Assembly: GCA_958510825.1 (NCBI GenBank)
Contig: OY294044.1
Span: forward strand, 80,336,895-80,400,894
Direction of reading: 5' to 3'
Origin: Brachypterus glaber
Lineage: Eukaryota; Arthropoda; Insecta; Coleoptera; Kateretidae
DNA length: 64,000 bases
Position numbers and translations under genes: made by a program. Positions 33,319 to 44,990 of the stretch are shown here, one piece after another. The stretch's first letter is position 1. Every line of letters starts with the position of its first letter. A model generated the notes under the pieces. The model saw only the letters and a program-made list of their open reading frames with translations, made no database searches and was not told the DNA's origin.

Positions 33319-33480
33319 CATTTATTTTATTATTCCATTAATCTATTTTCTAATCATCGGACAGAGTGATATTGGTAGACTGGCAGTTTCGGGCTGCTGG
33401 CCCTTTTCAGTACCAAAAATAAAATTAAAATAAAATAAATATTTTTATAATTTTGTTTAAAATTAAAAATTTATGTCATT
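33319..33480. repeat. Small retrozyme-derived fragment, inverted then forward
   Basis: 33319-33413 is the minus-strand piece around the ribozyme (TTTTCTAATCATCGGACAGA ... TTTTCAGTACC). 33436-33478 is forward unit sequence (ATTTTTATAATTTTGTTTAA then AATTAAAAATTTATGTC). This repeats, in miniature, the inverted-then-forward start of the main array. Confidence 0.75.
33356..33416 (-). ncRNA. Hammerhead-like copy with damaged core
   Basis: The minus strand reads TTGGTACTGAAAAGGGCC then AGCAGCCCGAAACTGCCAG, TC, TACCAA. The core G at position 8 (CUGAAGA to CUGAAAA) is changed; that residue takes part in catalysis in known hammerheads, so this copy is probably inactive. The outer strand of stem I is also missing. 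Confidence 0.6.
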
Positions 33481-33702
33481 AAAATTTGTTTTTCACAGCC
33501 AAATAATTCAATTGGCCATATCCAACCAAATATTTTGTTGACACAAATAAACTGTTTTATCAGTTTACGCCAGTTATAAAAAATAAGTTAACTTAATACA
33601 ACAAATAGTTTTGGGAATAAGCCTTTGGTAAACAATCGCATATATTTACGTAGTCATGTTTTAACGGGAAACTCCCATTTAACGAAAATAACACCGGCCC
33701 AC

Positions 33703-33960
33703 AAACAAAAATTTGTCTGTGCTGGGGTTAATACCCACCTATTCTTATGTATTTGGGATGCCAAACACGAATCTGTCATAAAAAGGGAACCTCATAGGCT
33801 CATTTTTTTGCTACACTGAAATTTCAGATGAGATTTTCACCATTTTTCAGTGTAGCAAAATAATGAGCCCATGAGTTGCCTTTTCTATTGCAGATTCATG
33901 TTCAACCAAAATACATAAGAATAGGTGGGTCTCAACCTCAGCACAGACCACTTATTTTCG
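33703..33960. repeat. Imperfect palindrome, about 120-bp arms
   Basis: CCCACCTATTCTTATGTATT on the left pairs with its inverted copy at about 33910, and CTACACTGAAATTTCAGATG meets TTTTTCAGTGTAGC at the centre (about 33831). It is a foldback MITE. The 64-codon frame crossing the left arm is a by-product. Confidence 0.75.
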
Positions 33961-35482
33961 TGAGCCTGTGTAATCAATTTCATCAGCACTATAGCTTCTA
34001 AACGCAATCAATCCCGTACGAAGAAGTTATATCACATGTACACTGAAAAAAATAGCGAGCATGATCACATAGAAATTATTATTCTGCTAAGTATATCAAG
34101 ACAAAACGCATTATACTATCCACTGTAAAGAGCATACTTAGGAATACGAAGCATTACATATCTTCACAGCTTGTTTATTAATATATTTTTTCTTTTTTTG
34201 CAGGTACGCCTACAGTCCATAAATAATGAAGATTATAAAACCGTGGAGTAAGTGTTTGAAATAATAATTATATATAATTATATTATTATATTAATAATTG
34301 CAGTTATAATTATTATAATAAGGACTACTGTGAGGACAAAGTCATCCCCTCTTTACTTTCAAATGAGTAGAGATATTAACTTCAAATTCGAAAATTAAAG
34401 AAAATAACTTACAATACATTGGGAATATATTTAATATGGGCAAGGGTTGTGGAGGAATAAATTGCAATTTACAAAAACGGCTCGCCTTTCAATATTGAAA
34501 GGAGATATATTTATTACATTACTGTAACTGTCTACAGACATAGATGTTAACATGTATGAACTTTTTCTCCTTGCTTCAAAACATTAAAATAACATTAGAT
34601 AAACATTAAATAATTCAAAATATTGTTGTTCTGCTTTCAATAACTCCCCGGAAAATCTTTGTTACTGGATTCAATCTAAAACTTTTTTTTTATTTTTATT
34701 TGAAAAAAAAAAAAAAAAATTGAATTGAATTTTTATAAACTTCACGTGTGTTAGTGTTGCTTATAAAAAATCAGAAACATATCCTTAGTACTTATATAAA
34801 ACTTTTTGAAGAAATATAGCGAAAAAATGCGAAAAAAAATAATTAGATCTAAATTATTTTTTTTCTATTTTGCGACTCTTATAAGCTCATAATCACACGC
34901 ATTTTGCCAGTCCGACACTGCTGTAAAGAGTATAAAATTTACTGTATAATTGCATAATTGCATGTCTGATATAATTACATACCCTGGTGGATGTAAGTAC
35001 ATTTTATAACACATCGATTAATTTAGGTTTCCAAACTAATAGCGTAAAAATGTGTTATTTCAAAAATCCCCAGCTCTGCTGCAAATTAAACGAGATAATA
35101 AATCATTTCCCGAGATGATGGCATAACACAGTTTGTGAAATGTCTTTTCTCTTGACGTTCCCCTTGATATATAATGTGGCGACGCGTGACACCAGTAATT
35201 AGTGAGGCAGAGGTATGAAACTTTATTTTACCTCAGGAACAAACATTTAAATTTATGCTCTAAATCAACTACACTTAATACAGGGTAAGTCAGAACTCTC
35301 GAGTCAAATTTAATTATACCCCCAGTGTTGCTTTGCAATTAATGACTAAGCTCTGCGCGAGAGACCAAAAAGCTACTGGAGTAGACGCGTGCTTTTCTTT
35401 TCTCTTTCTGGGAAAAAAATGTATTATCCGGTAAAATACGTATTATCTGAGAACACGGATTTTTCGGAAAACACTTTTCTGC
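33961..35482. other. AT-rich sequence, no gene recognised
   Basis: Short frames only. A further TACACTGAAAAAAATAGCG tip lies at about 34038. Confidence 0.4.
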
Positions 35483-36380
35483 ATTGTGGCCCATAAGGGA
35501 ACGTTCAAGTATTACGTAACGCAAATTTTGATCATTTTGGACCCCCCCCCTGTAACGCTATTTTCCTATACCATTAACATGGGCGTAACATTCCAAATTG
35601 ACCCCCACCCCCCTTAGGTGCGTTACGTAATACTTGAAGTTCCCTAAGTCACTTTACCATTTAAAAATTGAATAACTTTTTTGTTTGTCAATTTTTTTTA
35701 ATTATTTATTTTGCAATATAGAGTACAGGAAATGTTTTTTTTTTTTGAAATATGTATGAAAAATCATATATTTTAAATGACGTTCATTTTCCGCTTTGCA
35801 ATTACAGGCTCTTTTTACGACATTTTCCATGCCGGCTCTTAATATGTATGGCTCCAGCTAGGGTCGTGAATCAACGTGAATTACACCCCCATGAAGGTCA
35901 CGGTTTGGTGATGGAGCCTTACTTTTGCCAGGAAAATGGCAATACATTTACAGTGAACGGCAACCGATATCGCGCAATGCTACAGTGTAGGACATGCCAG
36001 AGACATAGTGGGAGCATGCGGCCAGAGCCACAATGCACCTTTTAAGGTAGATTTTCTAAGAGCGAATAATTTCGCGAAATTAACAGCACCGGACTTTTTT
36101 CTTTATGGCTATCGGAAAGATCGGGTGTATGTCAATAAGCCCAGGACTATTCAACAGCTTAAGCCAGACATGTTAGGAACCGTCATGGAAAATGTTGTGA
36201 AAAGTGCCCGTACTTGCAAAACGGAAATTGGACGTCATTTAAAATATATGATTTTTCATACATAGTTCAAAAAAAAATCCATTTCTTGTACTATATTGTA
36301 AAAGAAATAAATAAAAGAAATTGACAAACAAAAAAACAATTCAAATATTAAATGGTAAAGCGACTTATGGGCCACCCTGT
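35483..36380 (+). pseudogene. Mariner-like element with decayed transposase
   Basis: The ends match in inverted orientation: left TGGCCCATAA then GTCACTTTACCATTT once the nested MITE is removed, right AAATGGTAAAGCGACTTATG then GGCCACCCTGT. Inside, the plus-strand frames give EPYFCQENGNTFTVNGNRYR (the region after the second catalytic Asp block in mariner/Tc-like transposases) and, after a large deletion and frameshift at about 36010, LTAPDFFLYGYRKDRVYVNK and a C terminus ending in GRHLKYMIFHT. LTAPDFFLYGY matches the segment carrying the last catalytic Asp in mariner transposases. The middle domain is missing, so it is dead. Confidence 0.75.
35497..35644. mobile_element. 148-bp MITE, GGGAACGTTCAA family, nested in the mariner end
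   Basis: Termini GGGAACGTTCAAGTATTACG and the inverted CGTAATACTTGAAGTTCCC, with TAA on both sides (35494-35496, 35645-35647). It sits inside the terminal repeat of the mariner element. A 3-bp TAA duplication fits PIF/Harbinger-type mobilisation. Relatives: 7987-8096, 20850-20896, 37583-37728, 43488-43530. Confidence 0.85.
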
Positions 36381-37582
36381 ATATCAAAGACAAAGCTTCG
36401 TTTAAAAAGCTTGATTTTCCAGAAATTGGGTCGTAAAGATGGAACACTGTAAAAAATGTTTCTCGTGCGGATAATCTGCAATTTAATTACCGGCTATCAG
36501 AACCAGAATTTCAAAAGACATTGTAAAATTAAAATTTTACAATCGAATTAAACTTTTATTTAATTTTAAAATTAAAAATTTCACCCAATTTGGTATCGTA
36601 ATTTTAAAATAATATTGTAATTTTAAACTTGATTTTAGGATGAAACTTTAATATTACGTTGGCATCTCTAAGTTAAAGGGTAAATTTAAAGAAGTTTTAG
36701 GTTAGGTTTTTGGGATATTCAATTAAAAAACTTTTTCTTCAAATTGTGACGTTTCGACAGGAATTTCCGATGTTTTCGAACAAATTAAAACTTAAAGTTT
36801 CTCATTTGTCAACGTATACACATCTAAAAACATTTTACCATACAGTTTGACGTTATACATAATAATATAAATAAATAATTGAATACAATTTTTTACATAA
36901 AATTACAGATATAAATAAACATTGACAGGTTAACATTTTTACTCTTTTTCTCCTTCTTCTCTTTTTTAATTGAATACCCCCCGATACCCCAAAAACCTAA
37001 CCTAAAATATTATACTTCGGGATAAAATCTCTTATTAATCAATGGTATAAAACAAATGAATTTTACAATTTAATTTTAATATTACACTCTAATTTTACCT
37101 CTATTTTTTATATTGTTAAGGGTGGTTTTTATATTCTTTTGAGTGATCGAGCTAAAATTTATTTATTTTTTTTTTGTTTTTGCTTAAATACTCTTGATTT
37201 TTCATATTTCGTGGAGAAATATAAAAACAAGTTATAAAAGTTTCCCGTCTGTCGGTCTGTCTGATCTGTCTGCTTGGCGTGCCAGTCTGCCTGATTCGTC
37301 TGGTTAAATATAGCTCATAAAATATTTTCTATGTATTCTGATTTGGAAACGGCCTTAATTTATTTTTAACATTAATTTTAATTTTACTTAAAAAAAAAAC
37401 GAGAAAACGAGAAAACAATTTACATAAATTATCCTTAACTTTTTCCATGTCCGACTCGTATCCTTTTCTAGGTGATTTTTTAATTATATAGCTACAGAGG
37501 TTTTATTTTAATATTTTTTTTAAGAAAAATATAATCATAATATAATACAAAAAAAAGAGAAATTAAACGTATTTTTATCCTA
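36381..37582. other. AT-rich sequence, no gene recognised
   Basis: Dispersed AATTTTAAAATTA phrases at 36520-36640. The stretch GTCTGTCGGTCTGTCTGA at 37244 is of the insect TCGG/TCTG microrepeat type. Confidence 0.4.
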
Positions 37583-37728
37583 GGGAACGTTCAAGTATTA
37601 CGTAACGCTTCTAGGGGTGGGGGTCATTTTGGAGTGTTACGCCCATGTTAATGGTATAGGAAAATAGCGTTACAGGGGGGGGGTCTAAAATTATAAAAAT
37701 TTGCATTACGTAATACTTGAACGTTCCC
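37583..37728. mobile_element. 146-bp MITE, GGGAACGTTCAA family, intact ends
   Basis: GGGAACGTTCAAGTATTACG at the left and CGTAATACTTGAACGTTCCC at the right are perfect inverted termini. The internal TAATGGTATAGGAAAATAGC matches the other copies in reverse orientation. The flanks CTA and ATA do not give a clean duplication. Confidence 0.8.
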
Positions 37729-37788
37729 ATAAAATAAAATGCAACTTAAAAGTGAAAAATTAAAACAAAATTTAATTTGATCTTAATC

Positions 37789-38745
37789 TGTTTTTCGGAT
37801 AAAAACTGATTGTATATAAAATTGAGGAAATTTTGGAGGGTTTCTTTGGTAATATTTAAAAACAATACTAGTTGGGAGAAACTAAACAAATTATATTCCC
37901 CCTCCCCTTAGAATAGAATAGAATAGAATAGAATAGAATATTATTGAATTCCAGAAAATGCTTAATACGATGCAACAAAGATAAAAAGACACTTAAAAGA
38001 AATGTTGTCAGAATTAACAATAATTATTATAATTGCAGATTAAAATAAATAAAATTACACAATGACTAATTTAAAATAAATCTTTGGTTTAAAATATATT
38101 GTTGGTTAGTGTTTTTATATTCACTAATTGCAATTACAAACACAATTGTGTACGGTTCCATATCACATATATAATTAAATAATTGTCTTTTGAATACACC
38201 TATTTTATTTTTATTATTTTTCAACAGCGAAAGTAAACTATTAAAAAAATATACACAAGAATAGTGGGAACCTTTTTCAAAGGTTGCAAGCCTATGTTTG
38301 GGAACAGTATAGTCTGTTACTCTTTTAGAGTTGGGTAACAGATCTTTAAATAAAAGATTGTTTTTGACTAAAAACATTATAGTCTCGAATATGTACAAAC
38401 CTACAACTGTCATAATTCTGTTAGAACGGAATACTCCCCTACAGGATTCTTTATTTCTTTTGACTTACAAAAACTAAATCGATCGATTAAGTTAGAACAT
38501 AAAAAAATCGCCAATTATTTGAAGATTTCGCGATAATTTCTTTTTTGCAAGTTTTAGATAGGTTAACATGTATATATGCTTGTATACTATATATAAATTT
38601 GCAGGTTTTTTGTTTAAAACTATTTTTTATGAAGTTTTTAAAACTTTTTTAGTTTCTCCCAACTAGTATTGTTTCTAAATATTACCAAAGAAACCCTCCA
38701 AAATTTCTTCAATTTTATATACAATGTTTTTATCCGAAAAACAGG
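37789..38745. mobile_element. Inverted-repeat element split by a LINE insertion
   Basis: The roughly 95-bp arms 37789-37890 and 38649-38745 are inverted (GGAGGGTTTCTTTGGTAATA and ACAATACTAGTTGGGAGAAA). The LINE remnant 37905-38450 sits between them. Confidence 0.6.
37911..38450 (-). pseudogene. LINE 3' end, RT C-terminal tail with (TATTC)n terminus
   Basis: The minus-strand frame 38066-38413 reads VGLYIFETIMFLVKNNLLFK, then PKHRLATFEKGSHYSCVYFF, then GVFKRQLFNYICDMEPYTI. This order (helical start, HRL, HYS, FF-N, FKR-LF) is the extreme C terminus of Jockey-like LINE RTs. The element ends in a (GAATA)n run at 37911-37941, which reads (TATTC)n on the minus strand. It is 5'-truncated; nothing of the palm remains. 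Confidence 0.65.
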
Positions 38746-39253
38746 TACCGATTTTTTTCTAAGTTTGAGTGCTTTGAGCTACTTCTAAACATTAATCGAT
38801 TTGGCTCATTTTTGAGTGGCGACGGTTTTTTTTACCAAGGATAAGCCAGAAAGCGTTTTCGATTTCGAAATTCGGGATTTTTTGACACACCCTAATGGAC
38901 ATGCCTATATGGGATAAGAAAAAAGCACGATTTTGTCGGAAGCAGTTTAGTCTTGAGTATTTTTTGTCATTTGGAAACGTAGAAAAGATTTGTAAAAAAT
39001 CGCGTACCTAAAGAGCTGTAAAGAGTATAATACTTTAGATCAATATCTATCTTAATTCTGTTTTTCCTTTCTCCAATGCATGTAGGCGTGCCCGCTTGAT
39101 AAAATGAATGGGTAGTTATAAAGGGGATAACTCCATAAAAGTTAAAATAAGGAAAACTAAAAAAACTGTGTAGTTCTAGAGCTAAAGGAGCTACAAAGTT
39201 TTTCACCACAGGTAAAATGAAGCTGTAAGTTAAAAATAGTTATTTATAATACA
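38746..39253. other. No gene recognised
   Basis: An 80-codon minus-strand frame (38967-39209) has no motif and is treated as chance. Confidence 0.4.
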
Positions 39254-39360
39254 AGGGCAAAAGTTAAATTTTTCGATTGAGTTTTTAAATCCGAGGGCTG
39301 GCCGATGGGGCCGTCCCAAGGGTAATAAACCTACGAAATCGAAATTTAACTTTTTGCCTG
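39254..39360. mobile_element. Short palindromic MITE, about 107 bp
   Basis: GGGCAAAAGTTAAATTTTTC and its inverted match AATTTAACTTTTTGCC bound a GC-richer core (GGCTGGCCGATGGGGCCGTC). A partial direct relative lies at 46930-47015 with the same GAGGGTAATAAACCTA wording. Confidence 0.65.
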
Positions 39361-40314
39361 TGTATTATACAATATTTTTTATTCGATTGTTACTAATTAT
39401 AATAGACTATTAAAATATACTTAATTTTAAATTGCAAAAAATATTTATTTTTACTGTCTTATTACTTATTTAGTTATCCATGACAAATTGCTATCCAATA
39501 AAATGGATAAAAAACAATTAAATCCTTTCTTTTGTATGCGGTTTCATTTTTAAATTAAAAAAGCTATAGCTTGGTGATTATTTTCTGTTAAAATGTGTCT
39601 ATTATGAAAATGATAATACTTCTGAAACCGTTCTATAAATATTATAAATATTAAAATTGATTTTACAATTGAAATTTTAAACATCATTAGACATAATTTA
39701 TTATACTCCTTAAATTTTTTACATAATCGTTAATATTTTGTGTTTTTAATTCATTTTAGTGGATGAATACAGATTAATCAGTTAACATATATTTTGAGGA
39801 TATGTTATAAAAGAAATTTTTATTTTGTATAAAATGATTATAATAACTGTATCTGGTCAAAAATAATAGTTAGTTCAAGGCCAAAAGTGACCAAATGTCA
39901 TATTTCTTTATAAATATTACAGTAAAGGTAATGCATCTTTTAAAAAGCTTAAAAATAATAAGTTTTAGCGGGCGAAAAAAAATGTTTCTTTGATCTAATA
40001 GAAAAGTTAACATTTCTACAAAAACAAAGTTTTCAGACATCAAAATAACCTATTTCTTAGTATTTTACTTTTCTGCTCGTTACCATGACAGCAAGCGCAA
40101 AATTGAATTTTGCGCGCTCAGTGTAGTCCACCAGCATGCCGCGGCAGGCCAGTCGTAAAACAGCTGTCACTATTATGCAATTAAGTAAATAATAATAAAA
40201 CTCTACTAATCTGATAGAATTTTTATTTTTATTATGTTTGCTTAATTTGTGAAAGATTTACTTTCTAATAATAAAAAAATAAATAAATATGATTTTAAGA
40301 AATTATTATAGTTG
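39361..40314. other. No gene recognised; dispersed fragment at about 39890-39940
   Basis: CATATTTCTTTATAAATATT followed by ACAGTAAAGGTAAT recurs at 47152-47190. Nothing else is recognisable. Confidence 0.45.
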
Positions 40315-40695
40315 TTACGTGAGGGTGGTTACCAAATTTCAAACTGAATTTGGGAAAACTACCTATACGTTAAATTATTCCTCTATAGGGCAATATACTA
40401 CAATTTTTTTTTGCAGTTGATCGTGGTTTATTAAAGGGTCGTTTAGGGGACCAAAACTTTTAATTTAGGGTATTTTACAAGTTTCTTTGCACGTACGTTA
40501 CCAAAAAATGTTACGAATGTTACCTGAGGGTGGTTACTAAATTTAAAACTGAATTTGAGAAAACTCTCTATACGTTAAATTATTCTCCTGCAGGGCAATA
40601 TACTACAAAGTTTTTTTGCAGTTCATCGTGGTTCATTTAGGAGTCGTTTAGGGGACCTAAACTTTCAATTTTGGGTTTTTACAAGTTCTTTTGGA
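40315..40695. repeat. Two tandem copies of a roughly 200-bp unit
   Basis: GAGGGTGGTTACCAAATTTC at 40320 and GAGGGTGGTTACTAAATTTA at 40525 start each copy. Both continue through CGTTAAATTATTC, GGGCAATATACTACAA, TGCAGTT.ATCGTGGTT and CGTTTAGGGGACC. Identity is about 85%. Confidence 0.8.
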
Positions 40696-42084
40696 CTAAG
40701 TGTTTCACCACAACAGTTTTGAAAATGCTGAATGAATTTTAAACTTTAACCTTACTCAAATAAATATATAATAATAATATTTAATTTTTTATGCTGTGGT
40801 AGCAGTTCGCGCGGAATGACCCATAACTATAGTTACAATTATTATTAATAAATATTAAGTATATGTATGTATCATTTTAGACAAACCGCAGTTACAAATA
40901 CATTTAAAATGCATAATATGCATATATTATATGCTTTTAAGTCGAGTATTGAAACTATTCCATTTATACAACTTAAGAAAATTAAAACGGGTTTTATTAC
41001 AAACCGAAACTAAAAAAATGATGCTAAAACATGGTATTTAAAAAACGTATATCTTAGTTAAATTTTGTCGAAAATTGGAGTTAACCTCTTTATATAACAA
41101 TTCAAATGGATTATATACGAAGCTTCTAGTTTTGATTCTAATATATAAAAACTAATATCCTTAAAACAGAATTTCTGGCTAGTTTCAGATAACAAAACAA
41201 AAAGATTTGTACATGTGACTCGACGTCATAAATTTCTTTTTATACACCTTCTTCTTTCTCAATTTTTACTAATCTAGCACATATATCATAATGATTTCAT
41301 ATTTCTTGTTTTTTCGTAGAAAAATGCCTTATTACCAGCATATAATATAAAACTGTAATATTCAGTTTAGATGTGTTTTTGGTTCTTATACTTCACGAAG
41401 GATAATAACTTTATTTGATAAAAAACTTTTATCTCAATAAATCGTCACGGAAAATAGGGTTTTTCGTTATTTGAAATTTACGAGGAAAAATACCTATATT
41501 TCTTTTAGGATAATTTATAGTCCAGCAGCCAATTTGTTACTGAATTGCATTTTCCGTTCTATAAACCATTTTTAATTTTATACAGCGTAATTCACCTATT
41601 AAAGTCATGAAAATACAAATTTTACCAGTTAATATGAACCTAATTACCTATAATTTCCCCCAGACAAAGGTTTTCTACTGTTTTTTGTTTTTGAGCTGGA
41701 GCTCCACACATACATATTTTTTAAGTATAACCTAGCATGACTTTTTTATCGCTTTTTTCACGCGTTTCATAATATGTTATTTCGTCTATGTACTGTTTTT
41801 ACTGTTTTAATACGCGCTCTTTTATCACCAGTAGTCGGCGTAAACTCAGTTATGACTCATCAACGTTGAAAATAAACACAGAAACATAGGCTTACGGAAT
41901 AATTTTGCCAAATTTTGCTAAATCGAAACATTTGACGACTTATTTGTTTCACACAACAATATTGACTATACGTATTAACGTATTAACTATACATATAAAA
42001 ATGTAAATATTTAAAACCTCGCGTCAACGCTAGAGTCGACGCGGCGCCTATGCGAGTACTAGAAATTCGACGAGTACTGTTTAT
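40696..42084. other. AT-rich sequence, no gene recognised
   Basis: No open frames with motifs. No repeat boundaries found. Confidence 0.4.
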
Positions 42085-42290
42085 CACACGCTATTTTATC
42101 CAAGCTATTTTATCCACGCTATTTTATCCATGCTATTTTCTTACGCGCTTATGTGTTACACGCTGTTTTGTCACAAGCTGTTTAGTACACGCGCTCTTTT
42201 GTAACTCGCCATTTTGTACAGGCGCTCTTTAAAGACACGCTGTTTTCAACAGCGCTATTAGATCCAGCGCTCTTTTATACCAGAGCCGTG
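42085..42290 (+). repeat. Degenerate 17-20 bp minisatellite
   Basis: CACGCTATTTTATCCA and variants (AAGCTATTTTATCC, CACGCTGTTTTGTCAC, GCGCTCTTTTGTAAC, GCGCTATTAGATCC) repeat about ten times. The chance frame at 42050-42232 arises from it. Confidence 0.75.
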
Positions 42291-42719
42291 TTATCTACAT
42301 AACGGTTTCCTTCGTGCAAAAACATTTAGTATGCACAACAGTTGTGTATACAATAACCGATTCTCAGCATATCCATTAAATAGCGAATATTAAGTTATTT
42401 TATGCAAGAAATAAATGATAAAATTTATTATTTTTTTTAGTGTAAATTTATACAGTTTTAGCAAAAAGTATAGAGCAAAAGAACAAATTTATACATTTTC
42501 AGAAAAAAGTATGGAGGAAAGAGTTGAATCGCTCAGTCAAAAGAACTAAAATTGTAGAAATAATCTTTGAATGTCCATACATTTGAAACCATAAAAAAAT
42601 ATTTTCTTTGAAATTATTTAATCATGCATTCCAGTTTTAATTAAAATTCTACATCATACGTAAACTAGTTTTCATTTAAAATATTTTATTAACGCACGCG
42701 TCTGTAGTACACACTGTGT
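42291..42719. other. No gene recognised
   Basis: A local repetition of AAATTTATACA.TTT.AG.AAAAAGTAT at 42445-42515 (two copies) is visible. Confidence 0.4.
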
Positions 42720-42722
42720 ACA

Positions 42723-44043
42723 GGATGATCCATTTGAGCAAGTCAATATCCAAAATAAATTGTCAAATGTTGATATTTTACATAAAAAAAATAAACTAAT
42801 AAAAATTGGGGCATTCTGGAAAAAATAAATAAATAAATTCACTCACTTTGCGCCTTCTCGTAAATAAGTATACCCCTGTATTATTAACAGAGGAAAATTG
42901 AACCGGTTTTGCTAAAAGGGCGTAAGTTATTAACAGTGCCCGGCATATTTGCTTTACCTGCAAATAATTCAGGGAGTTTGATATTCGGTTTATTGGGTAG
43001 AGTTTAAGGCCACAAATAATAAAACCAATTTTGCGACGTTAAACTTGATTTGTAATATTTATGGTACTAGTGGGTAAAGTAAGAAAATTAACCTGCGAGG
43101 CGTCAGCCAAGCAGGTTAATTTTCGAGAGGTTTACCTATGAGTGCCATACAAGGTACATCCAAAATATGAAAATAAAGAGGATCGAATTTTCAACATTTT
43201 TTGTCCCATGCATTTTTTTGTACGACTTATAGCTAATTCACGGCAACGCCTTAAACGTTACACTGTAGGTTTTTGAGATTTTTTAATTTTTCAGTTAGGA
43301 AGGTTTTTTTACTTAATATTATAATACAATAGTGATTTTCAATCGATTTACTCGGGATAGTGGGGCACGAATGTGTGAATTATTTTAAAATTTGTAATTT
43401 TACGTTAATTAAAAAAAAGCGCCAGATAGTTTTTTTAATTTTCACCCAAAACTGTTTTTTTTATTTGTGGCTCCAAACCCTACGGAAACGTTCACCTATT
43501 ACGTAACGCAAATTTTGATCCTTTTGGAAACCTTTTGGAAAATTAAAAAAAAAACTTCCTATTTTTTTTCTTATTAAAAAAATCCAAAAACACTTTTTGT
43601 TAAAAGTAAACCTAGTTTATAGTGTATAGTGAAATTTTCACATACGTTGGAAGAGCCGTTTTTATGTAATTAAATCCCTAAATTTGTAAAAAACGCCCTT
43701 TTAACAAAAATCGAAGGAAATGAGAACATTATAAAACGTCAACAACAGCTAATTTTCTTCGCCGTCTGACTCAGGTTTAAAGTCACTGTCAGGATATTTA
43801 GCATCAGTTGTAGGCCAGTTTGTTATGACTTCAAAGTACTCTTTGTACTGATCAGGAAAAAAAAGATAGAAAAAAAACGTCTCTTCAACAAAACCAATGT
43901 GTCTATCCTCTACCATAATAAAACTGTATCCAACTCAATTTTGAAAAAAAATTGACTTACGCCCTTTTAGCACGGATTTAATTGCATTTACCATTAATGC
44001 ATTACTTAGATATTGGCTTGCTTGCTCAAAGTTAGATCACCCT
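42723..44043. mobile_element. Decayed TIR element, about 1.3 kb
   Basis: Left ACAGGATGATCCATTTGAGC and right GCTCAAAGTTAGATCACCCT are inverted ends. Further in, GCTAAAAGGGCGTAAGT (42912) is inverted at ACTTACGCCCTTTTAGC (43958). A short acidic frame (43749-43916) lies inside on the minus strand and could be the end of its transposase. A fragment of the GGGAACGTTCAA MITE is at about 43488. Confidence 0.6.
43749..43916 (-). CDS. 55-codon acidic C-terminal-like frame, unknown
   Basis: Starting at the ATG at 43914-43916, it reads MVEDRHIGFVEETFFFYLFF and ends EVITNWPTTDAKYPDSDFKP ESDGEEN followed by TAG. The composition is protein-like (Trp, Pro, Asp-rich tail) rather than A/T-driven, and upstream it extends a few codons (GYSFI) before a stop. 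It may be the last exon or C terminus of a transposase belonging to the enclosing TIR element, or a relic of a captured gene. I do not recognise the family. Confidence 0.3.
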   Translation of the reverse strand: MVEDRHIGFVEETFFFYLFFPDQYKEYFEVITNWPTTDAKYPDSDFKPESDGEEN

Positions 44044-44328
44044 GTTAATGTTTACCAAATATACATATGTAAAGCAATTAAAATATAAGAATATGCAAGA
44101 AACGTTATAAATTTCTCCTATCTGCAATCCCTATTGTCCAAGTTTCACAACCGAACTTTACTCTATATTAAGGGTTTTAAGAGCCAATTTCTATTATCTA
44201 AATTTATGCACTGTAATTTTTTTCTTTAAGTTAAAAGCTATTTATATTTTTTCTAATGATTTTTTGCCTAATATTACGCATTTAGTATATTTAGTAAAAG
44301 GCCGGTCAATAAAGCTTGGGAATTCACT

Positions 44329-44478
44329 ATTGGCTGATTCAGGCATATTTATCACTAAATAAACCAAGCCATTTTGTCCTTTTTATTGGCCAAGTGAGGC
44401 CATATTTTTTTTTGGCCAATACAAAATATGGAACAGCTTAGTTAAGTTAGTGATAATTATGCCTGAATCAGCCTTATA
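44329..44478. repeat. 150-bp inverted repeat
   Basis: GGCTGATTCAGGCATATTTA then TCACTAA.TAA at 44333 pairs with TTAGTGATAATTATGCCTGA then ATCAGCC at 44448. GGCCAA...TTGGCC makes an inner pair. Foldback MITE. Confidence 0.7.
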
Positions 44479-44990
44479 ATTGCAAACAATCCGGAACTTG
44501 GGATTTACGTTTGATTAAAGAAAATCAAAAACTATAAAAATTTGCATGTCCCTATGACGTACGGAACATTATTTAATCGCCAAAAATTAACAATAAGGTA
44601 TAACTCCTTGGCCAAAATTGCAAAATATGTGCAAATTGACAAAAATGCATCGTTTAACTATTCCAACCTTGTTTCAAGTTTGCATGTCTTTTCATTCACA
44701 GGAACACATTAAATAACTAATTATTGTTAAAAATTGTTATATTTTCTTTGTTAAAACTGTAAAAAAAGTGCAAATCACGATTAAACACCACCAACGTCGA
44801 AGAAATAATTTTGCAAGTTTGCACCTCTCAATCTCCTCTGGAAATCAATGATTCGCACGAATATGAAATTTTATATTTCAAAACAGACAAATTTGCAAAC
44901 AATTCAAAAACTAGATACAAATTTTCAGATTGATTGTCAATGTAGAATGCAAGATTTGCACCCAAAAATTTTGTGTGGAAACCAATTATT
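44479..44990. other. No gene recognised
   Basis: TTTGCA-rich sequence (for example 44660-44950) leads into the tandem block that follows. Confidence 0.4.

Larger units (their letters stand above)
33161..33566. mobile_element. MITE interrupted by a retrozyme fragment
   Basis: Inverted ends of about 70 bp: ACACTGATAAAAAGGATTTA then GGGTATGGCCAATTAAATTA on the left, and their diverged reverse complement (AATTGGCCATATCCAACC ... TTTTATCAGTTT) on the right. The middle (33319-33480) is array-derived sequence, so a retrozyme copy inserted into an older MITE. Confidence 0.65.
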
